A stretch of 47,426 nucleotides of DNA from NCBI GenBank assembly GCA_028681035.1, contig JAQUJJ010000011.1:1-47426 (forward strand). The letters are read 5' to 3'. The stretch comes from Candidatus Cloacimonadota bacterium. GTDB taxonomy: Bacteria; Cloacimonadota; Cloacimonadia; Cloacimonadales; Cloacimonadaceae. Within the stretch, counting starts at the first letter, position 1. Every line of letters starts with the position of its first letter. The position numbers and the translations under genes were made by a program. Of the stretch, positions 33,132-42,774 are shown piece by piece. The notes under the pieces were generated by a model that worked only from the letters and a program-made list of their open reading frames with translations, was not told where the DNA came from and searched no databases.

Positions 33132-33843
33132 TGATATCTGCCCCGCTATTTTTATAGTGTGCTTCAATACTGTGGAAACGTCGAGTGAATTTCCGGGTAC
33201 AGTCCTTTAGGGCTGCTTCGGAATCTATATGCAGTTTACGAGCTAGATTAACCAAGGTAAATATCATGTCTCCCAGTTCCTCTTTTATCATGTCCTCATC
33301 ACCAAGAGCAAGGGCTTCATACAATTCTTCACGCTCTTCATCCAGCTTTTCCAGAACGGGCTTTGTATCAGCCCAATCAAAACCCACTGAGGCAGCTTTT
33401 TCTTGGGTGCGCTGTGCCTGGATTAGGGCTGGCATAGCGATGGGGATACCATCCAATACCGATTGACGCTCGGTCTTTTCTTTCTTTTTGATACGTTCCC
33501 AGTTCATTTTAACTTCGTCGGCATCGCTTAATATCTGTTTTTCAAACACATGTGGATGTCTGCGGATTAGTTTACGGTTGATTGCTTCAATCACATCATC
33601 CATATTCCACAATCCTTCCTCAGCGGAAATCTGCGCCTGGAAAACGATATGCAGTAACAAGTCGCCCAGTTCTTCCTTAAGGTCTTCTGTGTCTTTATCT
33701 TCTATTGCTTCAACAGCTTCGTAAAGCTCTTCGATAAAATTGGGGACAAGCGATTCACGAGTTTGCTTAATATCCCAAGGGCAGCCGCTTTCGGGGTTGC
33801 GTAGGGAAGCCAGAATGTCTAACAAAACTTGAAATTGGTTCAT
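33076..33843 (-). CDS. mazG: Nucleoside triphosphate pyrophosphohydrolase MazG
   Basis: 255 residues, close to the usual 260 of the two-domain MazG. Each half has the metal-binding helix pattern: E-E-L-Y-E-A-V-E ... L-K-E-E-L-G-D-L-L and E-E-R-E-E-L-Y-E-A-L ... I-K-E-E-L-G-D-M-I. It hydrolyses NTPs, including damaged ones, to NMP and pyrophosphate; E. coli MazG also lowers ppGpp. The start overlaps the O-antigen ligase stop by 4 bases and its end overlaps the kinase start, so all belong to one transcript. Confidence 0.95.
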   Translation of the reverse strand: MNQFQVLLDILASLRNPESGCPWDIKQTRESLVPNFIEELYEAVEAIEDKDTEDLKEELGDLLLHIVFQAQISAEEGLWNMDDVIEAINRKLIRRHPHVFEKQILSDADEVKMNWERIKKKEKTERQSVLDGIPIAMPALIQAQRTQEKAASVGFDWADTKPVLEKLDEEREELYEALALGDEDMIKEELGDMIFTLVNLARKLHIDSEAALKDCTRKFTRRFHSIEAHYKNSGADINEASLEELDSHWEKAKKR

Positions 33844-35159
33844 GCGGTCTTAACTCCCTTGCTTAAAGACATCATTATACCGAGGCTTACCCAGAATAAG
33901 AGACTTATTGAGTATTGCTGAATAAATATATCGGTTAAGCAGGAGAACAACAAAGCCATTATTGCTACCCACATACCATAAGATAAGATATCCGTTGTAC
34001 CTGCAATGTGTTTTTTCCAAAACTTGCGCATGATCTGCCAAACTGTATAGAAATAGGCTATAGCACCTACGATGCCAATCTCCAGCATCAAGTTCAGGTA
34101 AACATTGTGGGCATGTTGTGCATATAGAAAAGGCAGGGGAACGATTTTATTGTACCATGTGCTCCAAACACTAAACCCCATCCCTGTGAAGGGGTGAGCG
34201 ATGATTTGCTGAATCCCATAATACCAAGCCACGTATCGGACAATCAAAGAAACATCGTAAGTAAAACCCATTTCAATCCGGGAAGCCATCGAGGAAGGTA
34301 TTATTAATGGCATCAGTAACATAAATGCTATGCCCACATAACGCATGGTTTTTAGCTTTAGCATCAGCAAAAAGAAACCGAAAGCCACAGCAAGGATGAC
34401 TATGCGGGTATATGTGAAAAGCATACCAAATAGTATTAGGCATGCAGCTAAGGCATAAACAAACTTCCAGATTCTCTTTTGGCTGTAGAGTACCAAGGTT
34501 ACCGAGAAAAAGAATGCTACTGTGTAAAATCCGTTTATCGTCATTGCCGTCACCCAGAACGATCCTAGGCGCATGAGGGGATTCATAACTGCTATTACTA
34601 TACCATATAAGCCAACCAGCGCACCAATTAAGGAGATGTACTGCATCCAGCGTAGCATTGTTGCTGCAGTTATCTTGGCATTGCAGAATAATATCAGTGT
34701 AACAAATGGTATTATTATGGTGCTGATAAAATAGTTATAGCCCATAGGCACAGTAATCTTGCTTGCACTTAGAATCCCAAAGCCAAGTAGTAGTAACATA
34801 GCCATAGGAAAAGGTACCAGTAATTGTTGCCCTCTATTGCGTATCAATTCTGCCGCCAACAGCAAAAGGAAGAATCCAATAATAAAATAAAACTCTATCT
34901 CAAAGGGTTTAATGAAAAAGAGCGAAAGAAGTAATAGCGAAGAATGAACCGATATCCCAAAAAGCAATAGATATATTGCAATACACACAGACATAACCAT
35001 CAATAGTACGATATGGATTAGCTGCACATCTTCCGCCAGGCTACCTATCCACACGCAAAAGAATATCCCCACCAGGATTACTAAAGTCTGAACCAATTGC
35101 GGGAGTAAGATTTTAATCTTTTGGTCATGAGATGGCATTACTGCCTTCAACACATTCAT
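33840..35159 (-). CDS. O-antigen ligase / polymerase family membrane protein
   Basis: 439 residues with about 11-12 transmembrane helices and a large periplasmic loop near residues 315-370. The loop holds the Wzy_C/O-antigen ligase signature: H-P-F-T-G-M-G-F-S and, after Y-N-K, Q-H-A-H-N-V-Y-L-N-L-M-L-E-I-G-I-V-G. Such proteins join O-antigen or capsule polymer to a lipid or polymerise repeat units; ligase and polymerase cannot be told apart by sequence alone. It overlaps both neighbours by 4 bases; the chain-length regulator gene upstream fits the polysaccharide role. Confidence 0.88.
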   Translation of the reverse strand: MNVLKAVMPSHDQKIKILLPQLVQTLVILVGIFFCVWIGSLAEDVQLIHIVLLMVMSVCIAIYLLLFGISVHSSLLLLSLFFIKPFEIEFYFIIGFFLLLLAAELIRNRGQQLLVPFPMAMLLLLGFGILSASKITVPMGYNYFISTIIIPFVTLILFCNAKITAATMLRWMQYISLIGALVGLYGIVIAVMNPLMRLGSFWVTAMTINGFYTVAFFFSVTLVLYSQKRIWKFVYALAACLILFGMLFTYTRIVILAVAFGFFLLMLKLKTMRYVGIAFMLLMPLIIPSSMASRIEMGFTYDVSLIVRYVAWYYGIQQIIAHPFTGMGFSVWSTWYNKIVPLPFLYAQHAHNVYLNLMLEIGIVGAIAYFYTVWQIMRKFWKKHIAGTTDILSYGMWVAIMALLFSCLTDIFIQQYSISLLFWVSLGIMMSLSKGVKTA

Positions 35160-36325
35160 TTAGATAGGGAATCCTTCACCATCTTGATGCGGTTTTGTTG
35201 CTTGGACAATACTTCTTTCACAAGGGCAATACCCACTCCCAACACGAAAGCTAACAAAGTGGACAAAATACATATCATCGCACGTCTGGGACTATCTCTT
35301 TTTCCTGCCAATCTCGGCATATCGAGGATTTCGATTGTAGGCATATCACGCAGTTCTGTTAGTCTCGCAGCTTCATATTGGGGGTAAAGATATTCATATA
35401 CGGTTTGATATATCTGACGATTCATTTTGATCTGGGCATATTGCGAGGACATACCGGGTATCTTGGAGATATCCAGTAGATATTCTGCTTTGGGAACCTT
35501 ACCACTATTCTCCAAGGATTTTATTTGTGAAGAGATGGAGCCAAGTTTCAGGTTTAAATCTTTCAGGATTGGGCTTGTTGCTCCGTAAGTAGATTTATTC
35601 AATTCAAGCTCAATCTCCAGTTTCATCTTTTCTGCAACCAGACTTGCATAGGATTCTAGAATACCCCTTGCCTGAGTTTCCAAATCTATGGCTTTATTAT
35701 CTTCTTGGAATTTGCGGTTCACTGCAATTAGAGAATCTAGGATGGCTCTGGTTTCTTTTACTCTGATCTCCAGAAACTCGCGGTTTAGTTTCCCTTGGGT
35801 TATCTTTTGGCTGCGATTATACTTATCTAATCTAGCCAAATAGTGCTCCACAATATCCTTGGAAAGCTGTTTGTTCTTCGTGGCAGCTTTGATACTTATC
35901 AGACCATTTGTGTCGTCCACACCAATGCTCATCACATTGTTAGAGAGCTTCTGCAAGGCGAAATCCATATTTAACAGTGAATCGGGATCATGCAGATTGA
36001 AATAAGGAATCAGTTTGTATTTGCGAATAACTTCCTCAGAAAAGGAGCGAGATTGCAGCACGGTGATAAAATTTACAGCCTTATCAGAAGAATCCTTACC
36101 TAACAAGCTGGCAGAAATTCCAGACATCCCCGGTATATTGAATGGCAAGCCATTAACATCATCACCCACCGCAAAAAAGGTAGCTTTGGAACTCCAAATT
36201 TGAGGGGTTAGCAAGCTATAAATCACCGCAGTAATCGCAACTGCGAGTACCAGAATAATTATCATTTTACGATTAGCAAGAATAATCCTAATCAGTTCGA
36301 AAAGATCAAAGTGTTGAGATTCCAT
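35156..36325 (-). CDS. Wzz-type polysaccharide chain-length determinant protein
   Basis: 389 residues. N-terminal TM helix about 21-41, Wzz domain after it (A-T-F-F-A ... S-R-S-F-S-E-E-V-I), a long coiled-coil at about 200-290, and a C-terminal TM helix at about 348-368 preceded by I-E-I-L-D-M-P-R-L-A-G-K-R-D-S-P-R-R, the Pro-rich motif of polysaccharide co-polymerases. No tyrosine-kinase domain is attached. It sets length of exported polysaccharide with the polymerase encoded next. Good AAGGGTG before the ATG. It follows serS after 94 bases. Confidence 0.9.
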   Translation of the reverse strand: MESQHFDLFELIRIILANRKMIIILVLAVAITAVIYSLLTPQIWSSKATFFAVGDDVNGLPFNIPGMSGISASLLGKDSSDKAVNFITVLQSRSFSEEVIRKYKLIPYFNLHDPDSLLNMDFALQKLSNNVMSIGVDDTNGLISIKAATKNKQLSKDIVEHYLARLDKYNRSQKITQGKLNREFLEIRVKETRAILDSLIAVNRKFQEDNKAIDLETQARGILESYASLVAEKMKLEIELELNKSTYGATSPILKDLNLKLGSISSQIKSLENSGKVPKAEYLLDISKIPGMSSQYAQIKMNRQIYQTVYEYLYPQYEAARLTELRDMPTIEILDMPRLAGKRDSPRRAMICILSTLLAFVLGVGIALVKEVLSKQQNRIKMVKDSLSK

Positions 36326-36419
36326 TATTCACCCTTATTATTTGGTTTGCATACAAGTCATAGGCTTACCCGCACTTCTAAGCGAGAGCAAGGTGCGAGG
36401 CTTCTTCATATTTGTTCCT

Positions 36420-37679
36420 CTACAGCTTTATTTGTAGCCAGTGATTCAGCACTTCAGGTGCCAAAAAGCTACCATCTGCCTGCTGATATGTTTCCAACAG
36501 GGCAATCATTAGGCGTGGAGTAGCAAGTCCTGAGCCATTCAGAGTATGTAAATGCCGCACTTTTCCGCTGCTGTCTTTATAGCGGATATTGGCACGACGT
36601 GCCTGAAACTCCCCAAAGTTGCTTACCGAGGATACTTCCAGATATTTTTGCGAGCCAGGCGCCCACACTTCCAGATCATAAGTAATCTGCGAGGCAAAGC
36701 TGGTATCGCCGGTGCATAGATTCACCACCCGATAATGCAAGCCAAATGCCTGCAAAATAGCTTCTGCATTGCCAAGCATTTCTTCCAAAGCTTCTGCCGA
36801 TTTCTCTGGCTCTACAAAGCGCACCATCTCTACTTTATTGAATTGGTGCAAACGCTGTAAACCCTTGGTATCCTTGCCATAGGAACCAGCTTCCCGCCTG
36901 AAACAAGGCGTATATGCCACATAGCACTTGGGTAGGTCTTTATAGCTAAGCACTTCATCGGCATAGATATTGGTAACCGGAACTTCTGCCGTGGGAATAA
37001 GGAATAAATCGTCCTCATTCACATGATACATATCGTCTTCCAGTTTGGGAAGCTGCCCTGTTCCGGTCATTGTTTTACGGTTCACCAGCAAGGGTACCAT
37101 CAGCTCTTCATAACCATGCTTTTGCTGGTGAAACTCCAGCATAAAGCTAATCAAAGCCCGTTCCAAACGCGCACCCTGTCCGGTATAGATAGGGAATCCG
37201 CTTCCACTTATCTTAGCACCGCGCGGTAAATCCAGATAACTGTTTTGAGTGGCAATCTCCAGATGGTCTTTCGGCTCAAAAGCGAATACCGGCGGTGTGC
37301 CCCATACTTTTTGCAAGGTATTAGCACTTTCGTCTCGCCCTACAGGAACTTCTGCTTGCGGGATGTTGGGAATAGTAAGCAGCAGGGCTTCCAAACCGTT
37401 ATTGGCGGCGCTTAGGGATGCTGAAATCTGCTTAATCTCTTCTGCCACAGTGCTCATGTCTTTCAGCTCGGCATCTGCGTTTTCGCCGGCTTTCTTCTTG
37501 CGGGCAATAGTCTGAGATACTGCGTTCTGCTGTGCTTTAAGGTTATCAAACTCGAATTGCAGCTTGCGTCTGTTTTCATCTATGGTAATCAGCGTATCGA
37601 TATCTGCTTTTTCGTTTTTATTGCGTATTGCTTCCCGAACAAGCTCTATATTGTTGCGGATAAACTTGATATCTATCAT
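36420..37679 (-). CDS. serS: Seryl-tRNA synthetase
   Basis: 419 residues, typical length for bacterial SerRS. The N-terminal coiled-coil arm (about 30-100) binds the tRNA; class II motifs follow: motif 2 with F-R-R-E-A-G-S-Y-G-K-D-T-K-G-L-Q-R-L-H-Q-F and motif 3 with N-G-S-G-L-A-T-P-R-L. The T-A-E-V-P-V motif is intact. The ATG is preceded by AAGGAG. Transcription probably continues into the polysaccharide genes. Confidence 0.97.
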   Translation of the reverse strand: MIDIKFIRNNIELVREAIRNKNEKADIDTLITIDENRRKLQFEFDNLKAQQNAVSQTIARKKKAGENADAELKDMSTVAEEIKQISASLSAANNGLEALLLTIPNIPQAEVPVGRDESANTLQKVWGTPPVFAFEPKDHLEIATQNSYLDLPRGAKISGSGFPIYTGQGARLERALISFMLEFHQQKHGYEELMVPLLVNRKTMTGTGQLPKLEDDMYHVNEDDLFLIPTAEVPVTNIYADEVLSYKDLPKCYVAYTPCFRREAGSYGKDTKGLQRLHQFNKVEMVRFVEPEKSAEALEEMLGNAEAILQAFGLHYRVVNLCTGDTSFASQITYDLEVWAPGSQKYLEVSSVSNFGEFQARRANIRYKDSSGKVRHLHTLNGSGLATPRLMIALLETYQQADGSFLAPEVLNHWLQIKL

Positions 37680-37699
37680 GTTAAGGACTCCTTAATTCT

Positions 37700-38042
37700 C
37701 TCATTTATTACCACCGAGAACACCGAACACACCGAAAGAGGGTGAATAGAACACAGATAACTGGATCGACTGGATCAACAGGATTATTACCTGTAGTGTT
37801 GGTGAAAGTCACTTTTTCCTTCATGTCTATTCTTTCTTTTCTCTCTTTTACTCTTTTACTCTTTTACTCTTTTACTCTTTTACTCTTTGTTTAAACTCTT
37901 TTTATCATCGTAAATCATGTCGATCAGGTTGTCAGCGTTCTATGCTTTTTCTCAATCTTTCTTTTCTCTCTTTTTCTCTTTTACTCTTTGTTTAAAGCCT
38001 GCTAATCATAGTAAATCATGTCGATCAGGTTATCAGCGTTCC
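37700..38042. repeat. Intergenic repeat tract between tpiA and serS
   Basis: A tandem 8-bp repeat (CTCTTTTA, about six copies) covers about 37843-37889, and a copy of the ACCGAGAACACCGAA word at about 37711 belongs to the same family as Block A at 4676. Two direct repeats of about 40 bases (from ATCGTAAATCATGTCG) lie about 100 bases apart at 37904 and 38005. No gene is seen. A similar CTCTTTTACT tract is at about 43790-43825. Confidence 0.7.
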
Positions 38043-38046
38043 AAGC

Positions 38047-38814
38047 TCAATTATCATTAGCGATATTAACCATCGCAATAAAATCATCCACTTTTAGCGC
38101 AGCACCGCCAATCAAGCCGCCGTCGATATCTTCGCAAGCCAGCAGGGACTTCAGATTATCCGGCTTAACGCTGCCGCCATACAGGATAAGCATATTATCG
38201 GCTACCTCAGCAGGATAGCTTTCTTTCAGCCATTTACGGATGAGGGCATGCACATCCTGAGCCTGTTCCGGTGTGGCTGTGCGTCCCGTACCAATCGCCC
38301 ACACAGGTTCGTAGGCAATTACAATCTCATTGCCGCTAAGCAGTTCAATCCCCTGTAAACAGCCGTTTAACTGGCTAAGTATGGTTGCTGGTGTTTGGTT
38401 GGCATCGCGCTGGGCAAGTGTCTCCCCGATACACAAGATAGGAGTGATATGTTGTTCAAAAAGCTTAATCATCTTGCCAAGCACTTCGCTATCTGTTTCG
38501 TTGTGATACTGCCTGCGTTCAGAGTGCCCGATTATTCCATATTTTAAGCCCAAAGAGGCAAGCATGGTGGCGGACACTTCGCCGGTAAAAGCACCGTCGC
38601 TGTGCAGGGATACATTCTGGGCAGCTATCTCTAATGCCGAACCGAAACTCTCTCTAAGTGCTTCCTGTAAAAATGGATATGGTGGAGCGATTAAAGGGAT
38701 GGTGCGCTTTAATTCCATTGAGTTTAGAGTATTTACCAGCTTCTTCACAAACTCTCTGGTTTCGCTTAAACCCTTGTTCATCTTCCAGTTGCCTGCTATC
38801 ATTATCTTTCGCAT
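38047..38814 (-). CDS. tpiA: Triose-phosphate isomerase
   Basis: 255 residues from ATG 38814 (GAGGTTAG upstream, family start M-R-K-I-M-I-A-G-N-W-K-M-N). The upstream in-frame ATG at 38850 gives 12 extra residues and is not used. Catalytic residues: Lys in N-W-K-M-N, His in G-H-S-E-R-R, Glu in Y-E-P-V-W-A-I-G-T-G, and the phosphate-binding L-Y-G-G-S-V-K. It interconverts dihydroxyacetone phosphate and glyceraldehyde 3-phosphate in glycolysis and gluconeogenesis. Confidence 0.97.
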   Translation of the reverse strand: MRKIMIAGNWKMNKGLSETREFVKKLVNTLNSMELKRTIPLIAPPYPFLQEALRESFGSALEIAAQNVSLHSDGAFTGEVSATMLASLGLKYGIIGHSERRQYHNETDSEVLGKMIKLFEQHITPILCIGETLAQRDANQTPATILSQLNGCLQGIELLSGNEIVIAYEPVWAIGTGRTATPEQAQDVHALIRKWLKESYPAEVADNMLILYGGSVKPDNLKSLLACEDIDGGLIGGAALKVDDFIAMVNIANDN

Positions 38815-38954
38815 AACTAACCTCACATGCTTTTTCTCTGTATAACACAAAGCTTACAAAATAGGGAATAGGTCAAGGTATTTTTGATGAACCTTGAGAT
38901 TTAAGGCTCAAGGCAGGAAACCTGTGGCTTCAGAAATAGCATTAAATAAGTTAA

Positions 38955-38976
38955 GGCGGAGCATTTCTACTCCGCC
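38955..38976 (-). terminator. Probable terminator downstream of nifJ
   Basis: GGCGGAG (38955-38961) and CTCCGCC (38970-38976) form a 7-bp GC stem with an 8-base loop, about 26 bases after the nifJ stop codon. On the minus strand the following TTAACTTATTT is only moderately T-rich, so termination may be leaky. Confidence 0.5.
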
Positions 38977-39001
38977 TCTATGATCGTATTATGTTTTTAG
39001 C

Positions 39002-42000
39002 TTAGGTAAGTTTCTTATAGGTTTCGTATCTTTCCTTAAAGAACACCGCAGCCGATTCATTAAGCTCTTTGGCGCGTTCTGGGAAGATGTTTTTAAGCCC
39101 AGAGTAACGCCTTTCAGCATCCAAGAACTGCTGCACACTGATGCTGGGTTCTTTGCTATCCAGCGTTAAGGGGTTCTTGCCTTGCAGCTTGTTAAGCGGA
39201 TTGTAGCGGTATAACAGCCAGTATCCAGCATCCACTGCCAGCTTTTCATGCTTTTGGCTAAGCGACATATCGATGCCATGGTTGATACATGGAGCATAAG
39301 CGATAATGATGGCAGGTCCAGGATAAGCTTCCGCTTCCTGAATTGCCTGCATGGCTTGGTTCTTGTTCGCACCCATCGCAATAGAGGCAACATACACATA
39401 GCCATAGTTCATCATCATCATACCCAGGTCTTTCTTATTGGTGGATTTACCGGCTTCGGCAAAACGCGCAATAGAACCTATAGGCGTGGCTTTGGAAGCC
39501 TGACCGCCAGTATTGGAATACACTTCCGTATCCAGCACGAAGACATTTATATTATGGTTAGATGCCATCACGTGGTCTAAACCGCCATAGCCTATATCAT
39601 AAGCCCAGCCATCTCCACCGATACACCAAACCGATTTCTCGATAAGGTAATCTTGCAGTTCGATAGCACGGCGCATCAGCTTGGCACAGCCTTCGCAGGC
39701 ACTTTTCATAGCTGTAGGCAATAAGGCTTTCAGCTTGGCTGCGTTTTCTTTGGCGGGAGCATCCACAGCGTCCCAGCTTTCTAAGCGGGCACCAATGGTT
39801 TCCTTTAAGGCTGGATCAATGTTCTTTTCCATAAGATGCTGTAATGCAAGCTTCAACAGTTTACGGTGGGAGCGAATCGCCAAGCGCATACCATAGCCGT
39901 ATTCAGCGTTATCTTCAAAGAGGCTGTTTGCCCATGCGGGTCCTTTGCCATCCTTGTTTTTGCAGTACGGAATGGTGGGGAAGGTTCCAGCCCAAATGGA
40001 GGAGCAACCGGTGGCGTTGGCAATAACCATGCGGTCTCCATAAAGTTGGGTTAACAGCTTAATATAAGGTGTTTCACCGCAACCTGCACAAGCACCGGAG
40101 AACTCCAGTAAAGGCTGTTTGAATTGGCTGCCCTTCACTGTGCCTTCCTTGAAGTTTGCCATCACGTCGCTGGGCATGGCATCGAAGTATTCGTAGTTGG
40201 CTTGTTCGCCTTTCTGGCGTTCTTCTTCGATGGGCTTCATCACCAGGGCTGCTTTGGGGCATTCGTTCACACATACGCGGCAGGATTGGCAATCGTCTAT
40301 GTATATCTGAATCTTATATTGGAAACCTTCTGCGCCGGTAGCTTTCAGGGTATTAAAGCTGGCGGGTTTATCGGCTAAATCTCCATCTTTAAATAGTTTG
40401 GCACGAATGGCAGCATGCGGGCACACGAAGGAGCATTGGTTGCACTGAATGCAGTTTTCTGAAATCCAGTGTGGTACTTGGGCAGCAACGCTACGCTTTT
40501 CCAGCTTGGCGGTGCCGATTTCCACAAAGCCGTCCAGAGGCATTTCGCTTACCTTAATCTGGTCGCCCATTTCACGCATGATAGGCTCGATAACCTGATT
40601 GGTAAAATCGTTCATTCCATCCGGCACCAGCTTTTTAATCGCTGTGTGACAGGCAGGTAACTGGGCAGGAATATCAATCTCGACAAGTGCTTCGTTAACC
40701 TTATCGACAGCTACCAGGTTCATTTCTACAACTTCGTCGCCCTTGCGTCCGTAGGTCTTTTTAATACTGGCTTTAATCAGCTTGATGGCTTCTTCTCTTT
40801 CCAAAACACCGGAGATAAGGAAGAAAGCGGTTTGCATAACGGTGTTCACGCGCCCGCCAAGCCCCACTTCCTCGGCTATTTTAAGCCCGTCGATGTTATA
40901 GAACCTAATCTTTTTGCTAATAATGGTTTCTTGCATGGCGCAGGTAAGTTTATCGAAAGCTTCGGCACTTTCCCAATTGGAATTGAGCAGGAATACACCA
41001 TTTTCCTTGATACCACCAAGGATGTCAAAACGACCGATAAAAGCCTGATTGTGGCAGGCTACAAAATCCTCGTGGGTAACAAGATATTGGCTGTGAATGG
41101 GGGTTTTACCAAAACGCAAGTGGCTACGGGTAATGCCGCCGCTTTTCTTGCTGTCATACTGGAAATAGCCCTGCACAGACATATCGGTGTGGTCACCGAT
41201 AATCTTGATGCTATTCTTGTTTGCGCCCACAGTTCCGTCTGAGCCTAAGCCCCAGAACTTGCAACTGATAGTGCCTGCTGGCAAAGAGCTGATATTTTCA
41301 TCAACCTTTAAGGATAGATGCGAAACGTCGTCTTCAATACCAACGGTAAAGCCGTGGAAGCCATTATTTGCCACATGTTTGAAAACGGCAAGCACCATGC
41401 TGGGGGTAAACTCTTTGCTGGATAAGCCATAACGTCCACCGATGATATGTATGTCACTACGGTCTTTCAAAGCTGAAACCACGTCCAAATAAAGAGGTTC
41501 GCCTACGGAGCCTGGTTCCTTGGTTCTATCCAACACGGCGATGTGTTTCACAGTTTTAGGGATGGCGTTGCGGAAATCTTCCACGCTAAAGGGGCGATAA
41601 ACACGCACTTTCACCATGCCAAGCTTCATGCCACGTTCTTTATTTAGATAAGTGATTGCCTCTTCCGCTGTTTCGCAACCGCTACCCATGGCAACGATAA
41701 TGCTTTCTGCCTGCGGGTGTCCCACATAATCGAACAGCTTATAGTTGCGCCCAATGACGTCACCTACTTGCTTCATCGTTTCGGCTATGATTCCAGGAGC
41801 CTTTTGGTAATGCAGATTGCTGGTTTCGCGTCCCTGGAAATACACATCGGGAGCTTGTTGACCAACCTTGAGGCGGGGATTGTCCGGAGTTAAAGCACGC
41901 AGACGGAAGGCTTCAATCAAATCGTCATCATCCAGCTCTGCCATAGTTTCATAGTCTATCACTTCAATCTTTTGCAGTTCGTGGCTGGTTCTAAAGCCAT

Positions 42001-42517
42001 CGAAGAACACCAGGAAGGGAATAGAGGTTTTCATCGTGGCAAGCTGCGCCACTAAGCCTAAATCCATCACTTCCTGCACGCTGTTGCAGGCGATAAGGGC
42101 AAAACCCGTGTTACGGGCACTCATCACATCACTGTGATCACCAAAGATGGAGAGGGATTGCGCTGCTAAAGAACGGGCAGTAACATAAAAAACTGTGGGC
42201 AGCATTTCGCCGGCAATCTTGTGCATATTGGGCAGCATCAGCATCAAGCCTTGCGAGGCGGTAAAGGTAGTGGTAAGCGCACCTGCGGAAAGCGAACCAT
42301 GCACCGCACCGGCTGCACCGGCTTCAGATTGCATTTCGATTACATCAACCGTGGTGCCATTAATGTTCTTGCGTCCTTCCGAAGCCCAAGCATCGGATAG
42401 CTCACCCATAGTGGAAGAAGGTGTGATAGGGTAAATCGCTGCAACTTCAGCGAAAGCGTACGCAACATGAGCAGCAGCAGTGTTGCCGTCCATGGTGGCT
42501 TTTTTTTGTTTAGCCAT
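39002..42517 (-). CDS. nifJ: Pyruvate:ferredoxin (flavodoxin) oxidoreductase, single-chain
   Basis: 1171 residues, full length for the fused PFOR. Order: pyrimidine-binding domain with Y-P-I-T-P-S-S at about 30; CoA-binding and gamma regions; two [4Fe-4S] sites of the ferredoxin-like domain C-I-Q-C-N-Q-C-x3-C-P and C-Q-S-C-R-V-C-x3-C-P; then the TPP-binding domain with C-A-G-C-G-E, the proximal cluster cysteine pair, and G-D-G-W-A-Y-D-I-G-Y-G-G-L-D-H. The enzyme oxidises pyruvate to acetyl-CoA and CO2 and reduces ferredoxin. Strong AAGGAG 9 bases before ATG and a near-consensus promoter upstream. Its presence points to anaerobic metabolism. Confidence 0.97.
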   Translation of the reverse strand: MAKQKKATMDGNTAAAHVAYAFAEVAAIYPITPSSTMGELSDAWASEGRKNINGTTVDVIEMQSEAGAAGAVHGSLSAGALTTTFTASQGLMLMLPNMHKIAGEMLPTVFYVTARSLAAQSLSIFGDHSDVMSARNTGFALIACNSVQEVMDLGLVAQLATMKTSIPFLVFFDGFRTSHELQKIEVIDYETMAELDDDDLIEAFRLRALTPDNPRLKVGQQAPDVYFQGRETSNLHYQKAPGIIAETMKQVGDVIGRNYKLFDYVGHPQAESIIVAMGSGCETAEEAITYLNKERGMKLGMVKVRVYRPFSVEDFRNAIPKTVKHIAVLDRTKEPGSVGEPLYLDVVSALKDRSDIHIIGGRYGLSSKEFTPSMVLAVFKHVANNGFHGFTVGIEDDVSHLSLKVDENISSLPAGTISCKFWGLGSDGTVGANKNSIKIIGDHTDMSVQGYFQYDSKKSGGITRSHLRFGKTPIHSQYLVTHEDFVACHNQAFIGRFDILGGIKENGVFLLNSNWESAEAFDKLTCAMQETIISKKIRFYNIDGLKIAEEVGLGGRVNTVMQTAFFLISGVLEREEAIKLIKASIKKTYGRKGDEVVEMNLVAVDKVNEALVEIDIPAQLPACHTAIKKLVPDGMNDFTNQVIEPIMREMGDQIKVSEMPLDGFVEIGTAKLEKRSVAAQVPHWISENCIQCNQCSFVCPHAAIRAKLFKDGDLADKPASFNTLKATGAEGFQYKIQIYIDDCQSCRVCVNECPKAALVMKPIEEERQKGEQANYEYFDAMPSDVMANFKEGTVKGSQFKQPLLEFSGACAGCGETPYIKLLTQLYGDRMVIANATGCSSIWAGTFPTIPYCKNKDGKGPAWANSLFEDNAEYGYGMRLAIRSHRKLLKLALQHLMEKNIDPALKETIGARLESWDAVDAPAKENAAKLKALLPTAMKSACEGCAKLMRRAIELQDYLIEKSVWCIGGDGWAYDIGYGGLDHVMASNHNINVFVLDTEVYSNTGGQASKATPIGSIARFAEAGKSTNKKDLGMMMMNYGYVYVASIAMGANKNQAMQAIQEAEAYPGPAIIIAYAPCINHGIDMSLSQKHEKLAVDAGYWLLYRYNPLNKLQGKNPLTLDSKEPSISVQQFLDAERRYSGLKNIFPERAKELNESAAVFFKERYETYKKLT

Positions 42518-42568
42518 TGAGGTAACTCCTTATATTATATCTTATTAGGAAAAGCTATATTTGGTTTC

Positions 42569-42597
42569 ATTAGATTTTGCTAGCCTGTTTATGTCAA
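42569..42597 (-). promoter_or_regulatory. Sigma-70-type promoter of nifJ
   Basis: On the minus strand TTGACA (42597-42592), a 17-base spacer, then TCTAAT (42574-42569), about 50 bases before the start codon. The consensus -35 box and ideal spacing suggest strong constitutive expression. Confidence 0.7.
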
Positions 42598-42774
42598 CCA
42601 AATTCGTGGTGTCCCTGTAAAATGAATTGTGAGACTGTTCAATATTCAGCTTGATAGTTCGCTGCGTTTGCAAATAACTATAAGTGAGAGCGAGGAAGGT
42701 GAGAAATACATATGAGCCTTGGAGTTCAAGGAGCAATCCATATCCTTATACTTACCAACAACTTATAAGCTCTT

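Noticed and set aside
42545..42736. 63-codon minus-strand open frame upstream of nifJ
   Set aside because: It overlaps the nifJ promoter region, has no binding site and no family; taken as chance.
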